NCBI RefSeq assembly: GCF_000276665.1
Contig: NW_004955438.1
Coordinates: forward strand, 14,570,576 to 14,634,575
DNA length: 64,000 nt
Reading direction: 5' to 3'
Source of the DNA: Chinchilla lanigera
Lineage: Eukaryota; Chordata; Mammalia; Rodentia; Chinchillidae
In this document: positions 44,907-57,330 of the stretch, piece after piece
Position numbering within the stretch: position 1 is the stretch's first letter
Layout of the letters: every line of letters starts with the position of its first letter
Program-made: the position numbers and the translations under genes
Notes under the pieces: model-generated
Told to the model about the DNA's origin: nothing
The model's database searches: none
Seen by the model: only the letters and a program-made list of their open reading frames with translations

Positions 44907-45364
44907 AGAAAAAAAAAAAAAAAAAATTACTGGCTTACTAACTGGAAGTATGGGCTCAAAGGTTAAGAAAGTGGTGTCCATGACTCAGTTTCTCTCTGTT
45001 GCTGAATTTGGTTGTATTTCAGTGAAGGAAGATTAAGTCCAAGGTCCAACGTTAGGTCCTCCCAGACTCAAAAATGCTGGGAAAGAGGGTGCCTGGGGCT
45101 GAGCTACTCTGCAGGGTCCGATTGGGTTGCATTGTCTTGGTCCACATGACCACTCTAAGCCAACTGCTCAGGGCCACAGGAGTGCAGGATCCTGGGCTGA
45201 CTTACACTTGGGTTGCAGGGTCCACCTCTGGAGAGAGGGTGAAGCCTCCTCTCCCTGCTCCAGAACTCCGCCAGGGAGTGGGTTACTGGGCCACTGGGGT
45301 GCAAGTACTCAGTTCAGGGAAGTGGGTTACTGGGCAGCTGGGGTGCGGGTACCATTCAGTGAGA
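44907..45364. repeat. Poly-A tract and 44-bp tandem duplication
   Basis: A run of about 18 A begins near 44910; no SINE body is clear upstream of it. At 45277-45320 and 45321-45364 a 44-bp unit beginning AGTGGGTTACTGGG is tandemly repeated. The stretch between them shows no gene. Confidence 0.7.
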
Positions 45365-46277
45365 CTCCCATCCTGCGGTTGCTGCTGTAATAAAGGTGGG
45401 CCAAGGCTCCAAGTTCCAGTTTCAGGGCCATGACAGAAGGGGGCATCCCTTGGGTGCTTCCCTTCTATCCAGCTGCTGGACGCTTTCCTGGTCTCTGGTC
45501 TCTGGAGGTTCCTATCTTGTGTCCATCTCCACCGGCTGGAGGCTCCCTGTTCTGCTCCTTCACATAAATTCCTTAAGGATGTGGAAAGTCAGGGATTTTT
45601 GAGCGTCTGACCGTGTCTATGCCCCAGCTCCAGGCAGTGTCCAGCAAATGCTAGCACACATCTTCCTAAGAACCTCCAAGGCAGGGCCTGGTCTCACTCC
45701 CTGTGCCTCCTGGGGTCTCTTCTTGGCTTGAGAGAGGACTAACTTCATCTCCTCAAACCACAAATGTGGTCCTGGTCTCTCTGGAAAACTCCGTGTTAAA
45801 TTCGGACTCTTCGTTCTGCTTGAGTCCTTTCCAAGACCTCAGTGGTGATTTTGATCTCATTGTTTGCGTTTCAGCTTACGTGTCCTGTCACCCACCCATG
45901 GCCCAGTGATGACCTGTACCACTACCTAAAATAATTTAGTTCCGCCAGCCCTTGAGGGCTATCTGCTCTATGCCTAGAAGAGTCCTGGTCACACATGAAA
46001 ATGGCTCAAGAGCTTTATAGATAAGTGTTTAAATGCTTAACCCCCGAATGGGTTTGGGGTGGTCCCAGGAACTATACTTTCTAGGAGTGCCATAGACAAT
46101 CCCAAGGGGAAGCCAGAGCTGATGTTTACCAGGCTAGAGCCCCACTGCGCAGTGTGGTAGCCTGCCAGGAGTCTGGGTCTTGGACTCATACCCATCACCT
46201 ACTGGATTAGAACCTGCAACCTAACAAGGTCCCTAGGTGACTCCTGTGTACCCCAAAACGCAAGAGTCCCTGGGTAG

Positions 46278-46366
46278 AGTGTAGGGTGCAGCTCCGTGGC
46301 ACAGCACTTACCTAGCATGTGTGGAGCTCTGCGTTTGATCCCCGGAACTGGAAAAAAAAAAAAAAA
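46278..46366 (+). mobile_element. ID SINE, diverged
   Basis: 'ggtgcagctccgtggcacag', 'cttacctagcatgtgtggag' and 'gtttgatccccggaactgg' then poly-A give a diverged ID body with a changed A box. Confidence 0.8.
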
Positions 46367-46654
46367 GGAATGTTTAACACAGGTTAAGTCTCGGTTTAAA
46401 GTAGCAATTTTCCTGAAAACCAGTTTTTAAATTTTTTTGACGTAGGAAAGCTAAAAATACTGCATCATTTTGACCAGTAATACCTGTGAAAAAGCCATAA
46501 TTAGTTTTTCCTCAGAGGTGTGAAGGCATGACCTGGGTTAAGGTTAGGCCTTAGATACTTATTTGCATGGTCAGTGCAGAGCAAGCAATAAATTAGGGAG
46601 GTGTATAGGTGTATGAAACAGGAATGAGTAACACTGGGTCGGTCATTAGGAATG

Positions 46655-46983
46655 ATCTTAGCTTGGGCTTTAACAGACTTTTGTTTCTCACAGTCCTGGA
46701 CACTGGTAAGTCCAAGGCCAAAGTGCCCACAGGTGGTGGTGTCTAGTGAATTCCTAGCTTGCAGGTGGTCTGTGTGCTCACATGGTGGAGACGGATAGAG
46801 CACAAGCTCTCTGGTCTTTTCCTCCTATCATAAGGGCACTAATCCAACCATGAGACCCCTTCCTCATGACCTTATTTAACCTCTGGTATCCCCCCAAAGG
46901 CTCCCCCTGCAATACCAGCACATTGGCAGTTAGGGTTTCAACCTCTGAATTTTAGGGTAACACACACGTTCAGGCCATTAGCA
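46655..46983 (-). mobile_element. MaLR-type LTR (inverted)
   Basis: 'tttctcacagtcctggacac', 'catggtggagacggatagag', 'gggcactaatccaaccatga' and 'gggtttcaacctctgaattt', ending 'caggccattagca', are inverted MST/MLT1 landmarks. Confidence 0.75.
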
Positions 46984-47054
46984 GAGCCAATAAGTTTCCA
47001 CTCATCTCTGGGTGAGTGCACCTGGAGTGTTTGTATCCAGCTGAGGATAGAAGC

Positions 47055-47165
47055 TGGGGCATCAAAACCTGGTCTGTAGGCGAGACACCTGGGGAATCTG
47101 GAGGGTGCAGATGCCTGGGCTCATCCCTGACTCATGAAATCAGACCCAGTGACATTTGGAGCTTC
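47055..47165 (+). mobile_element. MER5A fragment
   Basis: 'gagacacctggggaatctgg' and 'tgaaatcagacccagtgaca' fit the middle of MER5A. Confidence 0.5.
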
Positions 47166-47394
47166 TGAGGGTCAGAAGCTCTATGTAGATCTCCCACAGT
47201 GGCTTCCTGCTTGTCACTGCCACATCCCCGCAGCTTTCCCTCGTCACCCATTCCAAAGGAGCCATCTAAGTCACTGGTCCTCAAGGCATCTTGTTCCAGC
47301 TCCTTGCTGATATCAGTTTTATCCATTGTTACACTGTTCACCTCCTCCAAGTAGAATATAAAAGGCAAATGCCCTACTTGCTTTGTAAAACCAC

Positions 47395-47530
47395 AGTATG
47401 TCTGTCAGTCTTTCCATCTGTAAAACGGGGTGCAAGGGCAATAGCTACATCCCTATAGGTTAGAATTGCGTGAGTTGATACCCACCAGCACTTTAAACAG
47501 TGTCTGGCCCATAACATATGCTTAGACCCT
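47395..47530 (+). repeat. MIR SINE 3' part
   Basis: 'tttccatctgtaaaacgggg', 'gaattgcgtgagttgatac' and 'aaacagtgtctggcccataa' are in MIR order. Confidence 0.7.
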
Positions 47531-49109
47531 AGGTTCTGTTTTCATTATTATTCTGTCATCAGTCTAATACTGATATAAAGCATCTACACCCTCCTAGTAC
47601 TGATACAAAGTCTATATATAGCAGGTACTACACTGAAAAACTGTTCGCAGAGGACAAATTAACAAGCAAATATATCACCATTTATTCTTTACCCTTCTGG
47701 AGACAAACATTTCTTTGTTTGTGCCTTTTTTTTTTTAAATCTTAGGAGGATTAAGGATGATGGTGGATGCTGAAACTTTTGTAAACTTTGCTGTATATGA
47801 AACCTTTCTTGTCTCTTAATAGATGTCATTTTACGTTTATGCTGCTGAACCGGGGCTAGCATGGCTTCCCCTGTTCTCATTGCTAGCCTCTCTATTTGAG
47901 ATTGAATAAGGGTTCATCCTCCACTGTGTTATTCTTGGTCCCTCGGGTTTCCAAGCTCCTGTGTGCCATGTTTAAAAAGAAGAGGAAGAAGAGAGAGGGG
48001 TTGGTTCCCTCCTGTTGTCACAGGAGGGATCTAAGTTCTCCTTCCCACTTTGCTCTTTTGTGCTTGGGTTTCCTCTTCCCAGATGTGCCTTGGGAAGTGC
48101 CTGGTGGCTGTGTGTGAGCCAGAGGAGGTGGGGACGAGCAGGCTGATGGAGGGGTGTGAAGATGAGAGACCCCTTATGGGAGTCTGAAGACGAAGATGGT
48201 TTGTAGCTTTTGGGGGCTGGAGGCGACTGATGCAGGATTAGACGGTGGATGCTTTGTGATGTACTTGGTTCGCTCACCCCCTTGCTTTTTGTTCTGTACC
48301 AGGCTGAGGTACAGGTGGCTTGGAGGAAAGAGGGTGGCTGAGCCAGTAGGACAGGACTCCAAGCAGAGGAGCTGTGCAGAGGCTGGGCTGGGAGATGAGG
48401 AGCAGGCAGGCGCCTTCGGTGGCAGGTCTCCGTAGGCGCCCCTGTTCCCAGTTCGGGGAGCCAAGGTGCAAAATCACAAGAACTCAGGAGGAGGAGGAGG
48501 GACCTGGAGCTACAAAAAGTGCATCAGGACCGGTGGGTGGGGGACGTGCCGAGGTACAGCAAGACAAAGCGTCTGGATTCGGAGCAAACGTCTGTTCCAG
48601 CGCTGCTTCAGCAAGCTTGAGAGACAAGTCGCACATCCCAAGTTTTCAAGTTGTTACATAAAGGCAGATTCTGAGTTGGAAAAGCCAGAATTGAACTTAA
48701 TACTGTGGGCAGGGAGATCAGTGTGTGTTCCATACAGCAAAAGCGGGAGGTCCGGCCTGGGTAACCTCCAGACAGCTGGGGAAAGTGTCCCCAGCTGCTT
48801 TGGGATGGTGATAGCCCGGCAGAGCCACCATCCTGTCCACCAAGGCAGGCTAGGGAAGACCTCAGCCCTTCACCAGTGTGCCTACTCTTTCCTGCTTTAG
48901 AAGGTGGGCTGGGATCAGGTGGATCCCCTGGCCTGGAAGCAAACAGTCTGGGTTCTTGACTTAGATGAGCCAAAATCCTGCCTGCTGGCATGTGGGGCCT
49001 TTCCCCCTCCCTCTCTTCCTCTGTCTCTCTCTTAAGAAAATAAAGCCTTGAAGAATATGCCGGTTTTCAGTAGCTAGAAGAGGCTCCATTGATCTGTCTT
49101 GGAGATGGT

Positions 49110-49300
49110 GGTTTGACAGCACGAAGGCAAACGTGTGGGTTTGAGTCCCAGCTCACCCCTTACTGGCTGTGTGACCTTGAACGTGTTACATAATCTCTAA
49201 GCTTCAGGCTTTCTCTTTTGTAAAATGATAGCAGCCCTTCCTACCTGCCTTAGCAGGTGGCTATGAGGCTTAAACTGCATGATGTGTAGAAGTACTCATG
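49110..49300 (+). repeat. MIR SINE, near full length
   Basis: 'gtgggtttgagtcccagctc', 'ttactggctgtgtgaccttg' and 'ttttgtaaaatgatagcagc' give a nearly complete MIR. Confidence 0.85.
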
Positions 49301-49364
49301 CCATACTTACCCCCAGGGTAGCTGCTGCGATTCGGACTGACCCTGCCACGCTGTTCTAAGTGCT

Positions 49365-49505
49365 TTTGTGTGTTAACTTACTTGCTTCTCAAAATGACCC
49401 TTTCAGCAGATGCTGAGATTGTCTTTATTCTCCAGTTGAGGAAAAGGAGACCCAGAGATTAAGTAACTATTCCAAGGTCATCCAGCCAACACAAGCAGAG
49501 CCAAG
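49365..49505 (-). repeat. MIR SINE fragment
   Basis: 'ttattctccagttgaggaaa', 'cagagattaagtaactattc' and 'aaggtcatccagccaacaca' are the inverted MIR core. Confidence 0.7.
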
Positions 49506-49860
49506 TAGAGTGTGTATATGTTTGTGTTTAATTAATAGACTTTGTTTTTTAGAGCATTTTAAGTCTATACAAAAATTGAGCAGAAAATATAGTTCCTCTG
49601 TTCTCCACCCCACCTCCAAATAATTCCCACTATTTTTAACATCTTGCCTCAGAGTGATATCTTTGCTGCAACTGAGCTGATATTGATCGTCTTGTTATTA
49701 ACTATTGTCCACAGTTGACATTAATATTCATTCTGTGTTGTGCAATCTATGGATTTTGATAGACGCACAGAATAGTTTCACTGCCTTGAAAATTCCCTGG
49801 GGAGCCAGGTTTTTAATATTTTGGCAGCTGAATCTTAAGCCCATATTCTGATCCACAGTT
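49506..49860 (-). repeat. Old L1 fragment (inverted)
   Basis: 'cattttaagtctatacaaaa', 'attgagcagaaaatatagtt', 'gttgtgcaatctatggattt' and 'gaatagtttcactgccttga' follow the reverse complement of old mammalian L1 3' sequence. Confidence 0.65.
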
Positions 49861-50030
49861 CTTAATATGTGGGGCAGAGAGGGACAAATCAGTGAGAAGA
49901 GCTTCCCTGGCGTATTCCAACCTGCTCCTCCTTCCTGTCCGGCAATCATGGGCGCACACAACTTCTTGGTGTGTTTCTCATACCAATTTGTTTGCAATCA
50001 AAAGTTTTTTCCCCCCTTACCCAAACTCTC

Positions 50031-50076
50031 TGGGCCATCTGCTAGCAATCGCTCCTCCTTGCTGGGCCATCTGCTA
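50031..50076. repeat. Short direct repeat
   Basis: TGGGCCATCTGCTA is identical at 50031-50044 and 50063-50076, a 32-bp period. No array beyond two copies. Confidence 0.85.
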
Positions 50077-51501
50077 CCGCTGACTTATAGATACTCCGCT
50101 CTTGACGACATGCGGGCCTCCCGCAATCCAGAGTGCGCCCACTCGGCTTCCTCTTGAACTCTGAGGAACGTTCCTCCCGAGTTAAAAATGGAACTCATTA
50201 AGCATTGCCATGTGCTGCCTCGGGTAGAAGAGATCCAGCCGTTCGGCTCAACACAACAGGGGAATGCTTGAGAAAGAATCCTTGTATTTACCATTGTCCA
50301 TTATCAAAGAGGCCATTGGCACATAGGATTTCATTAAAATGGAAGAAAATCACTGCGCCGGAGTAATTCACTATTTCGCCTGAGAAAGCAGCAGCTGTCC
50401 CCCTTGGGAAAGGAACAGAAGGTCACTGTACGGCTGGGAAGGGAAGGGACCTTCTGCCCAGTGGGTCTTCCTTTCGCTCTTAGTGTCCGGTCCTGCTTTA
50501 GCTCAGTGTGTGGCTCCAACCTGGCTTTCACAGTAACTGCCCAAGAAATGAAATGTAGCATGTGTTACTTAAATGCCCGTGTGTCCTGCCCTGTACTGGA
50601 CTCTGAGCTCATAGGAACCAGTCTGTGCTGACACAGAGCATAAAATGGAACAGTGAAAGACAGGCCAGGGCTTAAATCACAGACAAACCTGCCTGTGACA
50701 AATGCATAACGGGGGATCCCTGAAGGACAGTGTTAGGGAGCAGAGAGTCAGACAGTCAGGCCAGCGGCACCCTCCCTTACCTCTAAGCCTGGCCTTGAAG
50801 GATAGTTGTGGCTGTGGATGGCGCTGGACATTTGAAAGTGCTCCCCAAGAAATCACAGCATCATCCCCATACCTGGAGGAATGCTTACTAGCAACTGCCG
50901 TGCCTCGCTCATTGGCTGTCCGAGGGGAAAGAGAAAACAAACACCAGCTAGCAGGACCAGCGCAATGGTAAGTAATTAGGCTTTGGGGATTTACCCAGGA
51001 GTCAGTGCTCACTCAGAGCTATGGCAGAATCAGATTACTTGGATTTTCATTATTTTTTTAAGCAGAAGTGATGAGGAATGGGTGTCACTGAGAAGGGGGG
51101 TACAGTACATACCACTGGGCCAGAAGGAAATTGCAAACTGTCCTTGGGGCTGTGCTAAGCTATAGTGAGGGCAGACACCCCAATTCACTGGGTGTGTTTG
51201 GCTCAGTGACCGCTCAGGGTTGATTGCAGTTATAATAATGCAGATCGCATTCTCCCCTATAGAAGCTGCAGTCAGATGTCAGCTCCTCTCCCAGCCTATA
51301 GTCACTGGCTGCATAGACCCCAAACTGCACCCCACAAACACAGTTGTTGTCTCCACTGATGATGCCATGGGTGGATCAGGAGGAGTTGGGGGTTAGGAGG
51401 ACGACCTCCCCAGGAAGTATCTCTGTGCTCAGAATGTTTCCTTCAGGGCCTTTCTTATGAACATTTTGTGATTTTTCTTCCTGAAAATAACATATAAAAT
51501 G

Positions 51502-52758
51502 CTACTAGAGATGTCTGACTTTGATACTGTACTGACAGTACAGTTATGGAGGATTGGGACAGTGATGATATATTTCCATGACTAGTGATGGAAGATAATA
51601 ACAATATTCATGTTTTATGATGTTAGCTGAAAATATAATGCAGAATTAATGATAGGCATAGGAATGTATTAGAAAGTGAGTAAAAAATGAAATTTACAGA
51701 TTCCAACTCTTTTGTAGAATTTCGTAGGAAAATATGCTGAGTTAAAAGAGTTGTGGTCCTTACTTTGCCCTGACTAGTTCTGTGCTCTTGAACTAATTTG
51801 CCTTCTGACTTGAGGAAAGGGGCAAGGTTTGTTTGCTTCGTTGATGTGACCAGGCTCTGCCTGGGTTTGCACCTGCACATGTGCTTGTGACAATCACACA
51901 GCACCTGCCCCACAAGGTCAGAAGCTGTGTGTTCATCTGTGTAAAGTGCTTGTGTGAGCACCTGTCACATGGTGAGCACTGTCCAAGTATGTGCTCCAGA
52001 AAATACCTCTGAAAGATAAATTGAACTGAAACTTTATAGGATAATTACTAGGACTGGTCTCTGATGAAGGGCTGAATATGAATTTTTTAAATGTAGTGCT
52101 GCTTGCTTGTCGAGTGAAAATGAAGCAGGGATGCCTGGAGCTTGTGTTCGCTTGTTATTCTTTGAAGACTGGAAGCTGTTGATTTTGCGTGGTTGACCTT
52201 AGAGAGGACCAGAACATGCAGCGGTAGTGGACCTCACTGTTTCTTTTAAATTGGGTGCTTCCTGTGGGTGATGTGACACCTGGTGAATGAGATCTCAAAT
52301 TTGCAGACCAGGGTTTGTGCTCTTGTCCTGACAACCAGTGTGATTTTTGTGCAAAACATTTTGACTACCTGAGCTTCGGTTTTTTGGCCATGAAATGGGC
52401 GTAATGATGAAATAGTTTATCCTATGGGTTTTTAAGGATTAAGTACAACGTTCTGTGCAAATATGATTACTATGGTGTGCATGATTGTATCAGATGCTTA
52501 ACTCTTTGAAGAATATCCTTTCCATGTGACACAGAGAAAACTAGTTATTTGGTGACTTTTCAGATTTGATCTTTGTATGAGTAAGATTTGGTGGCAACAT
52601 TGCCCAGGGCTCATTTAGGCGAAGACCCCACTGATGGAATGTCTGGTCACAATAGGAGGATGAAGGAAGTCATTGAGACCATCTCTTCATACGGTGCTAA
52701 TGACTCCCTTACCCCCATTTGTTCATCTTATTTCCTACTAGAGATGTCTGACTTTGAT
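51502..52758. repeat. Exact 24-bp direct repeat, 1.23 kb apart
   Basis: A 24-base word starting CTACTAGAGATGTCTGAC is identical at 51502-51525 and 52735-52758. After one mismatch the next four bases (CTGT) also agree. The flanks on both sides are dissimilar and no SINE or LTR is recognised at either copy. Confidence 0.85.
52310..52490 (+). repeat. MIR SINE fragment
   Basis: 'gactacctgagcttcggttt', 'ggccatgaaatgggcgtaat' and 'tttttaaggattaagtacaa' follow MIR order. Confidence 0.6.
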
Positions 52759-53194
52759 TCTGTTTTATATGCCAAGTTCACTGAGAGTGGGGCAGATCGC
52801 TTGCCGGGTGGTTTGGCTCTGTACTGTGGGTTTACTACATGGTTGAGGGATGCATGTGGATCTAGCAGAACTGTCTGCTGGGCCTGTGGGAATATTAAAC
52901 TGACTTTGGTGTAGACACTGCCTCCATTCTAGAGCTTGCACTCTAGATGTGAGGATAGAAATCTACAAAACTGGTCTGTAATGTGACAGGAAGTGCTAGG
53001 TGCTATAATCCTGGTGGTAAGTGCAGAGAAAGGAATTAGGTCTTCAGTGTCAAAATCATAGAAGGCACCACATACAGGGCAGCATTGAAGATGGGGAAAG
53101 TTTTTGAAGTTCTGAAGGCTACTAACTGAGTAGACCCTTGCACAGCCACCATCGAAGAGCCCTGCACACATTGTCTCACCTACCCTGGTTCCTA

Positions 53195-53335
53195 GAAGGC
53201 AAGTAGAGGTGGTGTTGCCAACTCCCCATTACAAAAAGGCATAGAGAGGATAAATAACTTGCCCAAGATCTCCTAGCTCAGAATTAGCAGGGCAGGGATT
53301 TGAACTTGGGTAGCCTGGCTCTGGAGTCTGTGCTC
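53195..53335 (-). repeat. MIR SINE fragment
   Basis: 'ggataaataacttgcccaag', 'atctcctagctcagaattag' and 'gcagggatttgaacttgggt' are an inverted MIR. A CAC trinucleotide run follows at 53355-53373, then L2-like inverted sequence to about 53640. Confidence 0.8.
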
Positions 53336-55904
53336 TTAAGAGAGAGAGGTGAACCACCACCACCACCACCACCCCCAGCTGAGGGAAAGTAAGGGCTGGG
53401 TAAGTAAGTTTGGGGCATAAGGTGTGTAGGTGGGTTTGGATGGTGATTCACCCCGTAATGTAGGTTGGAATTAGGAGCCTTAAACTCCCAAGGCCTTTGT
53501 GCTCTACCTTGTGGGCTGTGGGAGCCGCTGATGGTTTCTGAGCAGGTCTGTGTTTTAGGAAGACAGCTCTGCTGGCAATGTGGGGAATAACTCACTGCGC
53601 TCCATGAGCATCTCAGGGCAGGAGAAAGTGGAGCTAAAGCAATTAGGAGCTATCACAAAGAGAGATTTAGGCAAAGGCATGTCTTGTGTGGGGTGCCGGG
53701 GGATGGACAGAGAGAGGCAAATCTTTGGATGGCAAGGTGGGAGGTAGCATTGTCAGTGCTGATTACAGATGACATCTGCAGGCCACCGCATCATCACTTT
53801 CTGGGATGGGAATTTGAGAATTGACCCTTCCTCCGTCTCTTCCTCCCTCCCTCCCTGCCTTTGACTCAGATCCTACTATGATGACCCTAGTCCAAGGAGA
53901 GTCTTTTTCTGAGCATGGTGGCTCGTTTTGCCCCATATTCCACATTATGGAGTGTGCACCTCATAACCTTATTGGACATCAGAGGCTGGAACACTAGGGG
54001 CATTCTGGGACCAAGGAGAGCAATCCACTCTGATTGGTAGGACAAGGTAGGCTTTGAAGTGTCACTGATAGCTTGGGGCATACTTGGAGGACACACTCAG
54101 GCACCTAGCACGGCTAGAAGGCTATACAGCGTTTACAGTGATTAAGCTGTGCTTTGATGTCAGTGGGTGTTTGCCGGTCAGATGGGCAGGGTGGGACATG
54201 CCTGATGGTACATATAGGAACTGCAGAACTAGCATAGGAAGAAAGAATGTGGCTAGATTAGGGTTGAGGGAAGTGTTTAGGGTTCAGGTCTTTGGGCATG
54301 ATGGCTCCTGAGACTAGTTTGTGCCAGGTCCCATGTGCTACTCCAGAAGGGGGGGTTTTGCCTGGCAAAAAAGAGGTTTGAGGAGTAGGAAAGATTTCTC
54401 CCACCTTTGAGCACCTGGAAGGTGGGGCACTCTAGGAAGGACAAAGGTGTGATTCTTACCCTCTAAAGCACAATATCGAGAAAGCGTGGGTCACTCTAAT
54501 CCTTGTGCTTCTCTCCCATGTCACCATGCACAGACAGACATCCTGTTTATTACAGTTTTCATAACAGCAGGGCCTCATCCCCGTGGGATTCACTGAGGCC
54601 CCAGTGCAAAGGCAATTTGTATGCCTTTGGAGGAACCTCGGAGGCATTTAAACAAAATGAGAGGAAAGAATGTATGGCGATAGAACATTATACCTACCGC
54701 GTGAAAGGAAAGAGTCTAAGGCCCTTGGTGTGGGGGAAACCCATTCTCAGAGTCTCCTGCTGGTGTCCGTTCCCCCACTATGAATTTGCAAGGAAGCAGC
54801 CCAGTGCCCCCTGAAAGAGGATCCGTCACACCCCAGGCACACCCAGTAAAGTAGCTGCAGCCCAATTTCCTTTGGTGGCCTGGTGGCCTTGTGACTTAGC
54901 CTACTTGGAGATAAACAACCGGCACGGAGGTCCCCAATATGATGCTAAAATGCCTTTTTATTGCCAAATAAACTTCCTCATGAAGGCATCTGACCTCACT
55001 TGGCCACAGAGGCAGGGACAACACAGTGGCCTGGGCACTTGGGTAAAGTGGGCACCAACTCAGAAGATGTGGCTGAGAGTCAGAAACGAGGGTCCTTATA
55101 CTGAGAAGCCTTTAGCCTGGAGAAACTCAGTACCAGGAAGAGGTAGAAGCTCCTTAGAGACCTGCAAGAGTGTTGATAAAGGTGATTACTGGAGCAGACA
55201 GAATGATTTATGAGCAAGATTAGAGACGCTAAGCAGCTCTGGCTCATTTAGCTAAGCATCCATGAAGGAGGCTGTGTGAGGAAGGAGCCCCTGAGATGGT
55301 CCACCTGGCTGCGCAGGGCTATGCCTCGGAGATTGTCAGGCCAGGGCGCAAAGCCCAGGGCCAGCTCTCCTCTGCTAAAGTGCCTCTGAAATGAACCTTG
55401 GCTTCTCCATCCACTTCCCCAGGAAACTGCAGGGAAATCCCATCACCTGGGATGTTTCAATTAGACAGGGCAGCGAGCTGGAGAGCTGACTAGAGGGAGA
55501 GGCTATGCTGGCAGCGGAATGGGCTTGCTGTGTGATTCCATCTTTCTGCTCTTTAATTTCTGGATAATTCTTCTGTGGGCCTCCAAAGGGGCAAACCCTT
55601 GGAAGAGTTGCTTTGAAATCTCTTTGGTCATCTAAACCTTGATTGTGTTTTCCTTAGCCTGTGAAAATCCCAATATAGTGCAGTGTGACAAGTAGCTAAA
55701 TGACTTGCAGGCTTTGGGTGACCCATATGCATTAGGAGAGAGAGAGGACAAGTTGGGGCAGTGGGCACTTAATTTGCAGGCCAGATGTGCTTGGAAGATA
55801 TTGCTGCTGCTTCTCAAGCCCCTGAGTTCACTGTGAGTACTCAGAATCACACGATCAAGTCAGAGGGGAACTGTGAGATTGAGAGGAAGGCAGCGCGTGC
55901 TGTA

Positions 55905-56010
55905 GCTCTTTATGACTGTGCGCAAGATCACCTGGGTCCTTATTGAAATACAGGTGCAGGAGGTCTTGGGTGGGGCCTGACGCTCTGCCCTTCTGACAAC
56001 CTCTCTGCTG
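55905..56010 (+). mobile_element. MER5-type fragment
   Basis: 'aagatcacctgggtccttat', 'tgaaatacaggtgcaggagg' and 'ttgggtggggcctgacgctc' match MER5A middle sequence. Confidence 0.6.
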
Positions 56011-56039
56011 CTGACACTGCTGCCTTCCTGGAGACCACA

Positions 56040-56190
56040 CTCCAAAGAGTGACAGTGCGGGGTCTGCCTGTCCTGCGCTTGGGTCCCAGCTTAACCAGTA
56101 AGCTGGTGGTTTGGGGCAAGGTATTCCTCCAGCCCCACTGTCTTCATCAGTGAAATGAGCTCTAGGCCTGAACTGGCCGAGGTCCTGGTA
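56040..56190 (+). repeat. MIR SINE fragment
   Basis: 'gcttgggtcccagcttaacc', 'ggtttggggcaaggtattcc' and 'ttcatcagtgaaatgagctc' follow MIR order. Confidence 0.55.
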
Positions 56191-56489
56191 GAATTACCCG
56201 ATATCATGTTTGTTGGTTGCTAAACCCTGTGACCCAGGCATAGCCAGAGCTCGGCAACAGAAAGCTTATACTCGTGGAGGTTGTTCCAGCGTCCCCCACG
56301 CTCCTCCAGGAGCACTGGTCCACACAGTGGTCTTTCCCTTCACCCCGTCTGCTGCTCAAAACAGTGTCCAGGGTCAGAGAGCTTTGGGGGAGACTGCAAA
56401 CTCTGGCCTTTCTTGGAAATGGATTGGGCCACAATAATGTAGTGAAGGTTCTGAACTAGTCCACAGTCAAGAGACCTTTAAGCTTTCAA

Positions 56490-56990
56490 GGTAATTTTTA
56501 TTGTGATAATGTAACAAAATTTGCCATTCTAACCGTTCCAGGGTATAGTTCAGTGGCATTAAGTAATTCCCGTTGTCACGTAACTGTCATTACTACCCAA
56601 CTCTAGAACTGTTTCATCTTCTCAAACTGAAACCCTGCTCCCAGGAAACACTCACTCTTCATTCTGTCTGCTACGGTCCCCGGTAACCACCCTGCCCCTT
56701 TCTGTCTCTGTGCATTTGACTACTCCACGTCCCTCCATAAGTGGAATCACAGTGTTTGTCCTCTTGCCTATGGCTTGTCCTGCTCAGCACAAGATCACAG
56801 TCCATCTGTGTTGTAGCATGGATCAGGATTTCCTTCCTTCTTAGAGCCAATGGCATAGCCCATCGTATGTATAGAGTATATTTTGTCCATTCCCATTGAT
56901 GGGTGCTAGTTTCTACTTTTTGGCTATTGAGTGTTCAAATATCTGTTTGAGTTTTAAACTTTTGTGAATTTAATACTTACCAAACTGGGG
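56490..56990 (-). repeat. Old L1 fragment (inverted)
   Basis: 'aaaatttgccattctaaccg', 'tatagttcagtggcattaag', 'ctctgtgcatttgactactc', 'cataagtggaatcacagtgt' and 'ccatctgtgttgtagcatgg' follow the inverted 3' region of old L1 (L1M type). No open ORF2 remains. Confidence 0.85.
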
Positions 56991-57089
56991 CGAGTGTGTG
57001 AATGGGTGGAAAAATGTTGAACTCTTTACCTGCCAACCCCAGCCCTTGTGTTGCAGCAGAGAGGGGAATGCTGCGGTTCTTAGCTAAGG

Positions 57090-57240
57090 TCCTCCACTCT
57101 AGCTGTGCATTAGAGTCAAAAATACCTGTGCCCATGTCCCACCCTGCATCAGTTAAATTGGAATCCCTAAGGTTGGGCCTGGTGCAGGCTATTTTTAGAG
57201 CTCCTGGAAGATGTCATGAGCACACAGGGTTGAGAAAGTT
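57090..57240. mobile_element. MER5-type fragment
   Basis: 'gtgcattagagtcaaaaata', 'gtcccaccctgcatcagtta' and 'ttttagagctcctggaagat' resemble a MER5-type element in which middle and end are recognisable. Confidence 0.55.
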
Positions 57241-57330
57241 CAGTGGGTGTGTTTGCTGAGATTCACACCTAGCTGCAGTCCAGAGCCATGGTGCCTTCTG
57301 TCTCCGGCCTCAGATCAGCCAGCTACCTGG

